7,584 nt of DNA, taken from the NCBI GenBank assembly GCA_913054425.1, contig CAJXJG010000080.1, positions 1 through 7,584 on the forward strand, read 5' to 3'. The position numbers and the translations under genes are program-made. The first letter of the stretch is position 1. Every line of letters begins with the position of its first letter. The stretch comes from an uncultured Fidelibacterota bacterium. GTDB taxonomy: Bacteria; Fidelibacterota; Marinisomatia; Marinisomatales; UBA8229. The notes below the pieces were generated by a model, which saw only the letters and a list, made by a program, of their open reading frames with translations, was not told the origin of the DNA and made no database searches. Below are positions 1 to 6,166 of the stretch, piece by piece.

Positions 1-109
1 GTGTACCTTTGAAATATTGATAAACGGTATAGAAAATCCAACTGACAATAAATAAATCGACAACATCGACTAATGTAACAGTGAGAAATCCAAATTTAAA
101 CAGGTTCAT
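1..109 (-). CDS. cdaA: Diadenylate cyclase CdaA/DacA, N-terminal fragment (runs off left edge)
   Basis: Only the first 36 codons are present. The ATG at 109-107 is the only plausible start, because an in-frame TAA lies five codons upstream with no other start codon between. The visible protein is a short amphipathic lead (MNLFKFGF) followed by a hydrophobic stretch at about residues 8-31, ending YQYFKGT. This closely resembles the opening of CdaA-type diadenylate cyclases, in which a first membrane helix with LVD-x-x-D is followed by a Y-x-x-x-KGT turn. Members of this family are membrane proteins that condense two ATP into c-di-AMP, which controls potassium, osmotic and cell-wall homeostasis. 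The DisA_N catalytic domain lies outside the window, so activity cannot be judged. The 57-base gap after folP contains no terminator, and a folP-cdaA pair is a known arrangement, which supports the call. No clear Shine-Dalgarno sequence is visible. The main alternative is another short membrane protein. Confidence 0.8.
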   Translation of the reverse strand, partial: MNLFKFGFLTVTLVDVVDLFIVSWIFYTVYQYFKGT

Positions 110-166
110 TTCAGGAAGAAATTAATGATTAAAAGTAAACATCAAGAAGTAAGCAATAGCTATCAT

Positions 167-1006
167 TTATGCTATTCCGCGGATTGCATCCGTAATTAAA
201 GCGACCCGTTTCATTTCTTTAACGTCGTGGACACGGACAATCCGAGCTCCCTTTAATATACCAGTAGTAACCGCTGCAGCTGTCCCTTCTAAGCGCTGGT
301 CAACAGGAAGATCAAGAGTAAGTCCAATAAAAGATTTTCTTGATGGTCCAATCAAAACCGGGAATCCAATATCCACAATTTTCTTTAACTCTCTTAAAAG
401 CTGAAAATTATCCTGTAGACGCTTACCGAACCCAATCCCAGGATCTAAAATTATCTGTTGATCTAAAACTCCCTTCACTCTCGCAAATTTTATTCGTTCC
501 AAAAAATATTCAGTCAACTCCTGCATTAAGTTCTGGTAATATGGATTCTTCTGCATATTTATTGGAGTTCCCTTAATATGCATTATAACAACCGGCGATC
601 CAGACTCTTTAATGACTTCAACCATATTTGGATCAAAAGTCATACCACTAATATCATTGACCATACCAGCGCCCATCGAAATAGATCTCTGGGCAACTTC
701 TGATTTATAGGTGTCGATAGAAATCAGTATGTCCGATCTTGTTCTAATTCCTTCAATTACCGGTAAAATACGGTCACACTCTTCTTGCAGTTCAATACGT
801 TTCGCCCCTGGCCTGGTGGATTCACCTCCCACATCAATTATATCCGCCCCTTCTTCTTCCATTTTAAGCGCAAATTCAACAGCCCGGGTCGGATCATAAT
901 ACATTCCTCCGTCACTAAAAGAATCCGGCGTCACATTCAGAATTCCCATAACCAATATAGCAGGATTTTCTTCTTGAATCCATCGATTGAAACGAGATGC
1001 ATTCAT
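167..1006 (-). CDS. folP: Dihydropteroate synthase
   Basis: A 279-residue protein, the usual length for single-domain DHPS. It condenses 6-hydroxymethyl-dihydropterin diphosphate with p-aminobenzoate to give dihydropteroate in cytosolic folate synthesis, and the family is the sulfonamide target. The TIM-barrel signatures occur in order: MGILNVTPDSFSDGG at 20-34 (pABA/sulfonamide loop), DVGGESTRPGA at 58-68, SIDTYK at 96-101, NDISG at 117-121, MHIKGTP at 142-148 (usually MHMKGTP), DPGIGFGK at 188-195 (pterin pocket), GPSRKSFIG at 220-228 (phosphate-binding lysine/arginine) and RVHDV at 258-262. All are intact, so the enzyme should be active. The ATG at 1006-1004 puts the first signature at the expected distance, and no better in-frame start lies upstream. 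Its Shine-Dalgarno sequence is weak. It follows the ftsH stop by 32 bases and precedes cdaA by 57, in an apparent operon. Confidence 0.97.
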   Translation of the reverse strand: MNASRFNRWIQEENPAILVMGILNVTPDSFSDGGMYYDPTRAVEFALKMEEEGADIIDVGGESTRPGAKRIELQEECDRILPVIEGIRTRSDILISIDTYKSEVAQRSISMGAGMVNDISGMTFDPNMVEVIKESGSPVVIMHIKGTPINMQKNPYYQNLMQELTEYFLERIKFARVKGVLDQQIILDPGIGFGKRLQDNFQLLRELKKIVDIGFPVLIGPSRKSFIGLTLDLPVDQRLEGTAAAVTTGILKGARIVRVHDVKEMKRVALITDAIRGIA

Positions 1007-1038
1007 GTGGAATTGTCTACCAGAAATCGGGGAATCAA

Positions 1039-3090
1039 TTAAGGGACTTTTTGTGCTTTAGATTTATTGGAGTATTTTATATGGGATTTTTTTCTAGAAC
1101 GTTTTTGTTTTTTGTTATTCCGCCGTACAATTATTTTTCCATCCAGAATTTTTTTAATATCCTTTTCATCAATAGTTTCATATTTGAGCAGTTCTTCAGC
1201 CATTCTGTGTAATATTTTTACATTTTCCTTCAAGATCAACTTAGCAGTTCTCTCAGCTTTTCTTATAATTCGTACCACTTCTTCATCTATTATACGTGCC
1301 GTAACTTCACTGAAATCCCGGTGAGTTTGTATCTCTCTGCCAAGGAAAATTTCTTCGTTCTTTTTTCCAAAAGTTAACGGACCTAATAATTCGCTCATTC
1401 CCCACTCACAGACCATCTTCCGTGCAATAGAAGTAGCCTGTTCTAAATCATTTCCTGCCCCGGTTGTCAGTTCATTAAAAATTAATTCTTCGGCTGCCCT
1501 TCCACCCATCATTATTGAAATCCGACCTTCAATATATTTTTTTGCATATCCGTGTTTTTCGTCAATTGGCAGTTGCATAGTCATTCCAAGTGCTTGACCC
1601 CTGGGAATTATTGAAACCTTATGAACAGGGTCTGCGCCTTCTGTAACCGATGCTACAAGAGCATGTCCTGCTTCGTGGTACGCTGTCAGATTCTTCTCTT
1701 CCTCCGACAAAATCATGCTTTTCCTTTGTACTCCCATCATCACCTTATCAACCGCTTCTTCAAAATCTATCATATCCACAGATTTTTTTCTCTTCCGAGC
1801 TGCTAGCAGGGCAGCCTCATTAACTACATTCGCTAAGTCTGCTCCTACCATCCCAGGCGTACCTTTGGCAAGAATATCTAATTTAACGTTTCGTTTATTC
1901 ATCAGTATCTTCTTTGTATGAACTTTCAGAATTCCCAATCTTCCTTTTAAGTCAGGGATATCTACAACTACATGCCTGTCAAATCGTCCTGGGCGCAATA
2001 GGGCAGAATCAAGCACATCAGGACGATTGGTCGCAGTAAGAACAATGATATTTTGATTTGGTTCAAATCCATCAAGTTCTACCAATAGCGCATTGAGTGT
2101 TTGCTCTCGTTCATCATGTCCACCTCCAAGTCCTGCACCCCGCTGCCGGCCAACCGCATCCAATTCATCTATAAAAATAATACAGGGAGAATTCTTTTTT
2201 GCCTGTTCAAATAAATCTCTAACTCTGGAAGCTCCTACTCCTACAAACATTTCCACAAAATCCGCACCGCTTAGACTGTAAAAAGGTACACTCGCTTCAC
2301 CTGCAACGGCTCGTGCTAATAAAGTTTTACCAGTTCCCGGTGGTCCTACAAGCAATACTCCTTTGGGAATTTCCGCTCCTAATTTTTGAAACCGTTTTGG
2401 ATGCTTTAAATAATCAATAACCTCTTTCAGTTCTTCCTTGGCTTCCACACAACCGGCAACATCATTAAATGTCACCCTCGGCATATTTGAATCCCAAATC
2501 TTCGCACGACTCTTACCAAAGCTAAATACATTTTTTATTCCACCGGCTCCTCCCTGCATTCGTCTCATGATAAAAAGCCAAAACCCAATTAAAAGAATCC
2601 ATGGAAGCATATTGATCAAATAAGCAGTCCAATCAATACTCTGCTCTTTAAAATTATATTCAACGCTATATTGATCCCATTCATCCATGACATCTTTATC
2701 AACAAAGGGGAGAACGACGCGAAAACGATTAACGGTAATCTGATTTCCCACGCCTGAGATAATTGTCTGCGGTGGGCTTAATTCACCATGGAAAATGTTT
2801 GCGATCACATCCGCCTTACTTATTAGTCTACCCTCTAAAAATTCCTTATATTTATAATAGTCGATTTCTGTTTCCTTACGAGTGCCTTCCGTAAAAAGAT
2901 TCGAAAGAAAAATAGCAGCTACTATAATCAGTACCCATATCAGAGATGTTTTTCCAGCTCGTTTCCATTGAAAACTACTCAACGGATCTTTAGATTTCTT
3001 CCCAAGATTTTTAGGAAAGCCTTTTTGCTTTTTATCTCCCTTTCTCGATACATTTTTATTCGAAGATTCGGTAAAATATTTATTATTCAT
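1039..3090 (-). CDS. ftsH: ATP-dependent zinc metalloprotease FtsH
   Basis: A 683-residue membrane AAA+ protease, slightly longer than typical (about 610-650) because of basic tails. It unfolds and degrades misassembled membrane proteins and short-lived regulators, as a hexamer facing the cytoplasm. Order of parts: a Lys/Arg-rich cytoplasmic lead of about 48 residues, TM1 at about 49-66, an extracytoplasmic domain, TM2 at about 158-175, Walker A GPPGTGKT at 249-256, pore-loop MFVG around 281-284, Walker B IIFIDE at 304-309, the second region of homology at 352-372 with arginine fingers R366 and R369, zinc site HEAGH at 472-476, a probable third zinc ligand D548 in TTGAGNDLEQA, and a Lys/Arg-rich tail from about 655. 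All catalytic residues are present. I prefer the ATG at 3090 to the GTG at 3093, because AAGGA at 3096-3100 is 5 bases from the ATG but only 2 from the GTG. The start overlaps the hpt stop as TGATG, implying coupled translation. Confidence 0.98.
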   Translation of the reverse strand: MNNKYFTESSNKNVSRKGDKKQKGFPKNLGKKSKDPLSSFQWKRAGKTSLIWVLIIVAAIFLSNLFTEGTRKETEIDYYKYKEFLEGRLISKADVIANIFHGELSPPQTIISGVGNQITVNRFRVVLPFVDKDVMDEWDQYSVEYNFKEQSIDWTAYLINMLPWILLIGFWLFIMRRMQGGAGGIKNVFSFGKSRAKIWDSNMPRVTFNDVAGCVEAKEELKEVIDYLKHPKRFQKLGAEIPKGVLLVGPPGTGKTLLARAVAGEASVPFYSLSGADFVEMFVGVGASRVRDLFEQAKKNSPCIIFIDELDAVGRQRGAGLGGGHDEREQTLNALLVELDGFEPNQNIIVLTATNRPDVLDSALLRPGRFDRHVVVDIPDLKGRLGILKVHTKKILMNKRNVKLDILAKGTPGMVGADLANVVNEAALLAARKRKKSVDMIDFEEAVDKVMMGVQRKSMILSEEEKNLTAYHEAGHALVASVTEGADPVHKVSIIPRGQALGMTMQLPIDEKHGYAKKYIEGRISIMMGGRAAEELIFNELTTGAGNDLEQATSIARKMVCEWGMSELLGPLTFGKKNEEIFLGREIQTHRDFSEVTARIIDEEVVRIIRKAERTAKLILKENVKILHRMAEELLKYETIDEKDIKKILDGKIIVRRNNKKQKRSRKKSHIKYSNKSKAQKVP

Positions 3091-3623
3091 CACAATCCTT
3101 CAAATCTGTAAATAGCGGGTAAATGTCGAAACTTTTGATCATAATCCAAACCGTAACCTACCACAAAATCAGGAGGAATTTCAAACCCCACGATATCAAT
3201 TGGAAAATCCAGTTTTGCAATATCTGGTTTGAACAAAAGCGAAACAAAAATAATGGAACGGGGCATTGCTCCTGCCAACCTTTCTTTCAGGAACCGCAAG
3301 GTTAAACCCGAATCAACTATATCCTCAACTACCACTACATGACGCCCAGTGATATCAGCCGAAATATCTTTTAACAACCGAATAGTCCCTGAAGATTTAT
3401 CACCAGCATAACTGTTCAGTTTTATAAAGTCCATTTCACAATTGATGGTCATAGTCCTTAGTAAATCAGCCATAAAGATGAAACTTCCGTTTAATACACC
3501 AATAAAGATTGGTACTTCATTCTTGAAACGGTCAGATAGATTTCGGCCAATTTTCTTAATTTTCTCTTGAATTTCGTCTTCAGACAAGAGGGGTGTCAGC
3601 CTGTAATCAGTACCTTCTATCAT
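3090..3623 (-). CDS. hpt: Hypoxanthine (guanine) phosphoribosyltransferase
   Basis: A 177-residue cytosolic type I phosphoribosyltransferase, the normal length for bacterial Hpt. It transfers the phosphoribosyl group of PRPP to hypoxanthine or guanine to give IMP or GMP in purine salvage. Visible motifs: GVLNGSFIF at 42-50 (first PRPP loop, with Asn where many homologues have Lys), the flexible active-site loop around SYAGDKSSGT at 71-80, the PRPP-binding signature VVVVEDIVDSGLTL at 96-109 with the paired acidic residues E100 and D101, LLFKPD at 129-134 supplying the purine-recognition lysine, and the C-terminal segment FVVGYGLDYDQKFRHLP at 153-169. The start overlaps the tilS stop as ATGA, and the stop overlaps the ftsH start, so it is embedded in a translationally coupled trio. 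This tilS-hpt-ftsH order is widespread in bacteria. Guanine versus hypoxanthine preference cannot be read from the sequence. Confidence 0.96.
   Translation of the reverse strand: MIEGTDYRLTPLLSEDEIQEKIKKIGRNLSDRFKNEVPIFIGVLNGSFIFMADLLRTMTINCEMDFIKLNSYAGDKSSGTIRLLKDISADITGRHVVVVEDIVDSGLTLRFLKERLAGAMPRSIIFVSLLFKPDIAKLDFPIDIVGFEIPPDFVVGYGLDYDQKFRHLPAIYRFEGL
3096..3100 (-). promoter_or_regulatory. Shine-Dalgarno site deciding the ftsH start
   Basis: The minus strand reads AAGGA inside the last codons of hpt. It lies five bases before the ATG at 3090 but only two before the GTG at 3093, so it favours the ATG. The hpt stop and the ftsH start share bases as TGATG (3092-3088), a classic arrangement for termination-reinitiation. 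Confidence 0.65.
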
Positions 3624-4993
3624 TTGGTATTCTTTCGAATAATTGAGATTTTCGCCAGCGCAGTTGTTTCGGATGTAACTTTAACTTGGTTGCTAATCCG
3701 ATGACCGCACACCCAAACAATTTCCTCATTTGCAGTGAGTACAAATTGATTATCCTTGAAAAACCGATCTACTTTTTCATCAATGAGAAAATCACTTATT
3801 TTTTTATGACCATTCATTCCCAAGGGTACAAACATATCCCCAGGTTCCCACGGACGAATTACAAGATTTTGGTGTTGAATTTCTTTCCCATCCACTACCT
3901 CTTTCCAGGGAGTATTGTGTGGGAAAGTATAATCCCGGACCCATTCCCATTTAAAATAAAAATCACCACAATCAGTAATATTTGCAGGTTGAACTTTGTG
4001 ATATAATTTTTGTTTTTTCTGTTTTTGTTTCATTATCAAGGATTGACGGTCATTCAACAATACCCATTTCATCGGCAGAAAAAAAATCTGTCCAGTTTTA
4101 GCATGGACAAGGAAATGTTTTAAATCTTCCCAATTATGACGCCGCCAGGGTCTTTTTTCATCTCCGATAATTTTTTGAATAATTTTCACCTGCAACAGAA
4201 TGGGCAGTCCATTAAAAATCATTTTATTCAAATGTATAATACCATCAAAATCTTCTCTGACTACTTTTTCGTAGACTTCATCACAGGCAAATATAACTAC
4301 TTCATCAGATTCTTTTGAAAATTCACACATTTTCCCAAATGCGGGAATCAGGTTTGGATTGAGATTTTCCCAACGGCGAACAATTTCATGCCGGAGCGCA
4401 TTTCGTGGAATGGTTATATCCTGATTTGACTCATCGTTCATAAATTGAATATTATTTTTATCCATAAAAGAAGCAATTTCCTTCCGAGAAAAAGATAATA
4501 GAGGCCGCACAACAAAACCAAATTTCTCATGAATTCCCCGAAGCCCTCTCATTCCGCTTCCGTCTCCCATTCGCATAAGAATTGTTTCTATCTGATCATT
4601 CCCATGATGAGCAGTAATAATTACATCTGCTTGTACTTCTCTACGAATAGACTCTAGTTTTTGATATCGCTGAAACCTGGCCCAAGCCTCCGCACTTTCC
4701 CCTTTTACCCGTGTGGATGGATTTAATTTTTTCGTAATAACTGGCAAACGGAACTTTGCACAGGTCTTTTTAACAAAAGCTTCATCTCTTTTTGAATCGG
4801 GTCTGAGTTGGTGATTGATATGGCCAACAGTGATCTGGAAACCAAACTCTTCTTTGATCTGATTGAATAAAAAAAGTAAGCAAACGGAATCCATCCCGCC
4901 CGAAACAGCTACAACTACATGCTGACCGTTTTGAATCAAACCAGTTTTGTCAAGATGGTCTTGGAACTTTGTTAATAAATCATATGAATTCAT
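3620..4993 (-). CDS. tilS: tRNA(Ile)-lysidine synthase
   Basis: A 457-residue protein within the usual TilS range (about 430-470). It uses ATP to attach lysine to C34 of the minor tRNA-Ile(CAU), changing decoding from AUG to AUA, and is normally essential. The N-terminal PP-loop ATPase carries AVSGGMDSVCLL at 29-40, followed by HINHQLR at 58-64, AEAWARFQRY at 101-110, TAHHGNDQIETILMRM at 127-142, GLRGI at 149-153, RPLLSFSRKEI at 163-173 and the NDESN...PRNALRHEI block at about 186-204. A middle domain leads through a basic KQKQKKQK linker (322-329) to a TilS C-terminal domain with RPWEPGDMFVPLGM...KKISDFLIDEKV at about 380-408, which binds the tRNA acceptor stem. The ATG at 4993 has a weak AAAGAG at 5003-5008, nine bases upstream. 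The last bases overlap hpt as ATGA. The gene follows the GAPDH homologue by 62 bases and opens the housekeeping run. Confidence 0.97.
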   Translation of the reverse strand: MNSYDLLTKFQDHLDKTGLIQNGQHVVVAVSGGMDSVCLLFLFNQIKEEFGFQITVGHINHQLRPDSKRDEAFVKKTCAKFRLPVITKKLNPSTRVKGESAEAWARFQRYQKLESIRREVQADVIITAHHGNDQIETILMRMGDGSGMRGLRGIHEKFGFVVRPLLSFSRKEIASFMDKNNIQFMNDESNQDITIPRNALRHEIVRRWENLNPNLIPAFGKMCEFSKESDEVVIFACDEVYEKVVREDFDGIIHLNKMIFNGLPILLQVKIIQKIIGDEKRPWRRHNWEDLKHFLVHAKTGQIFFLPMKWVLLNDRQSLIMKQKQKKQKLYHKVQPANITDCGDFYFKWEWVRDYTFPHNTPWKEVVDGKEIQHQNLVIRPWEPGDMFVPLGMNGHKKISDFLIDEKVDRFFKDNQFVLTANEEIVWVCGHRISNQVKVTSETTALAKISIIRKNTK

Positions 4994-5055
4994 TTTTAAA
5001 AACTCTTTGAAACCCGTAACCGAATTATTTTCAGCAGAACGCGTTAATTATTAAA
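4994..5055 (-). other. Longest gap: 62-base tilS leader
   Basis: This is the longest non-coding stretch in the window and separates the carbon-metabolism pair from the tilS run. On the minus strand it holds a perfect 8-base palindrome AACGCGTT (5038-5045) and a weak Shine-Dalgarno match AAAGAG at 5003-5008. I see no stem followed by a T-run that would be an intrinsic terminator. An AATAAT hexamer has no partner -35 box at a proper distance, so I do not call a promoter. If tilS has its own promoter, it could lie here or inside the end of the upstream gene. Confidence 0.45.
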
Positions 5056-6120
5056 CTAAATGTGGTCATAGAAAAACTCAGCGAGACATTGAATCTTATC
5101 TTCGTACGAATGAGGATAAAGAAACCATTCTGCTACTGCAACACTGCTTAATATTGAATTTCCATCCTGTGGTGTAAAACAAAAACCTGTAATCTCATGA
5201 TCATTTTTTACATTTAAAGTTTGTTCAACCACAACTGTCTGATTCAGTATTCGTCCATAATAACCTTGATCCCGCCCGAATGAAAAAACAGTACTGGTCA
5301 TATCTTTTTCTGTCATCGCAACATATGGGTTGGCATTTAATTTCTCAATTACCTCTGTCAGAGAAATTGGTTCTTTCACCTTTAAAGTAAACCACAAAAC
5401 ATGCATATACTGACTGTTTACTTTTAATGCAGAAGAAAACAAGTTCAAATCGAGGTTCATAGTTTGAAATAGGGCAGCAGCATCTTCGGCATGATGGGTA
5501 CCATAACGACGGGAACCATGTTTTCCTACCTGAGGGGAAGGAATAAAACTTCCCGGTTGACTTATGTCATTCGCCCTTCGAATACATACAAAACGTCCTT
5601 CTTCAAGATTGTCAGGATTTTCACTCAAAGCTAATGTATGAGTAATACAACACAGATTATGTGTATTACAAGATACAACCTGAACAAAATGGTTGTCCGG
5701 GTGTAAGGTAGAATCATTGATCCCTCTAGCATACTTTTTACCAAATCCATTTTCACTTCCCTGCGCCAAAAATCCTTTTTCTTTTCTATCAAATTTCTGA
5801 TAATAAAGTTCCTTATTCTTATGGCCAATTCCCCTGGGTGTACAATCAATCACAACTGAAGCTCGTTTAATTGCATCTTCAGTTTCAAAATCAGGATCTA
5901 AGTCTAACGCTTTGAAATCATCAACTTTATTCGTATCTACGCACAATCTCCCCCCACGCTTGATCAACCCCATTACTTTGGACTGATCACTCCTTAGCGG
6001 CGAATTTTTGTGAAATGTGATTTCATCAATCCCTAATTGATCCTGAAAATCACAAAGAAGTCCGATGAGTGGTTCTCCAATTGTTCCAGTACCTACAACA
6101 TGTATGATCTTTCGATCCAT
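5056..6120 (-). CDS. Archaeal-type (class II) glyceraldehyde-3-phosphate dehydrogenase homologue
   Basis: A 354-residue protein, a little longer than archaeal class II GAPDH (about 335-340). Those enzymes oxidise and phosphorylate glyceraldehyde-3-phosphate to 1,3-bisphosphoglycerate, or run in reverse, with NAD(P). The layout matches: a Rossmann start with GTGTIG at 10-15, IDCTPRGIGHKNKELY at 91-106 (archaeal IDCTPxGIGxKN), AQGSENG at 119-125 (archaeal FQGGEK region), VVSCNTHNLCC at 148-158 with putative catalytic C151, IRRA at 180-183 (arginine pair), an HH pair at 209-210, and YMH at 238-240, where H240 lines up with the catalytic histidine of the archaeal LMH motif. It lacks the pattern of bacterial GapA (SCTTNC). 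Near the nucleophile, archaeal SCNTTGLCR has become SCNTHNLCC, so the substrate may differ. The start is secure: AAGGAG lies eight bases before the ATG. It follows the mutase gene by 46 bases. Family membership is well supported; the exact reaction is inferred. Confidence 0.82.
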   Translation of the reverse strand: MDRKIIHVVGTGTIGEPLIGLLCDFQDQLGIDEITFHKNSPLRSDQSKVMGLIKRGGRLCVDTNKVDDFKALDLDPDFETEDAIKRASVVIDCTPRGIGHKNKELYYQKFDRKEKGFLAQGSENGFGKKYARGINDSTLHPDNHFVQVVSCNTHNLCCITHTLALSENPDNLEEGRFVCIRRANDISQPGSFIPSPQVGKHGSRRYGTHHAEDAAALFQTMNLDLNLFSSALKVNSQYMHVLWFTLKVKEPISLTEVIEKLNANPYVAMTEKDMTSTVFSFGRDQGYYGRILNQTVVVEQTLNVKNDHEITGFCFTPQDGNSILSSVAVAEWFLYPHSYEDKIQCLAEFFYDHI

Positions 6121-6128
6121 AATGCATA

Positions 6129-6134
6129 CTCCTT
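6129..6134 (-). promoter_or_regulatory. Strong Shine-Dalgarno site for the class II GAPDH homologue
   Basis: The minus strand reads AAGGAG here, eight bases before the ATG at 6120-6118. It is the best match to the anti-Shine-Dalgarno sequence among the starts in the window and fixes this start. The other genes have weaker sites or start inside overlaps with the gene before. Confidence 0.8.
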
Positions 6135-6166
6135 ATTTATTAAAATACTTTTCATTAACCTAATTA

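Noticed and set aside
125..199. A plus-strand mini-ORF of 24 codons (ATG at 125) preceded by AGGAAG
   Set aside because: It overlaps the 3' end of folP in antisense, has no recognisable protein features, and the purine-rich match is just the complement of the cdaA leader. It is most likely chance.
3091..3093. GTG as the ftsH start
   Set aside because: It is only two bases from the AAGGA Shine-Dalgarno match, and an ATG follows immediately at a proper spacing of five bases.
3686..4006. A 106-codon plus-strand open frame inside tilS
   Set aside because: It is fully antisense to the conserved TilS C-terminal region, and its translation looks like a reverse-strand shadow with no domain.
4007..4033. 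T-rich run as a transcription terminator
   Set aside because: It encodes the KQKQKKQK linker of TilS, lies inside the gene and has no preceding stem.
5038..5045. Palindrome AACGCGTT as an operator or terminator stem
   Set aside because: It is only eight bases, has no loop or following T-run, and is not repeated elsewhere in the leader that I can see.
5148..5670. Possible loss of the catalytic histidine in the GAPDH homologue
   Set aside because: I first aligned the second His of the archaeal MHxH motif to Leu242. Counting along the Methanothermus enzyme as I remember it puts the catalytic His219 at the first His, which matches H240 here, so the residue is kept.
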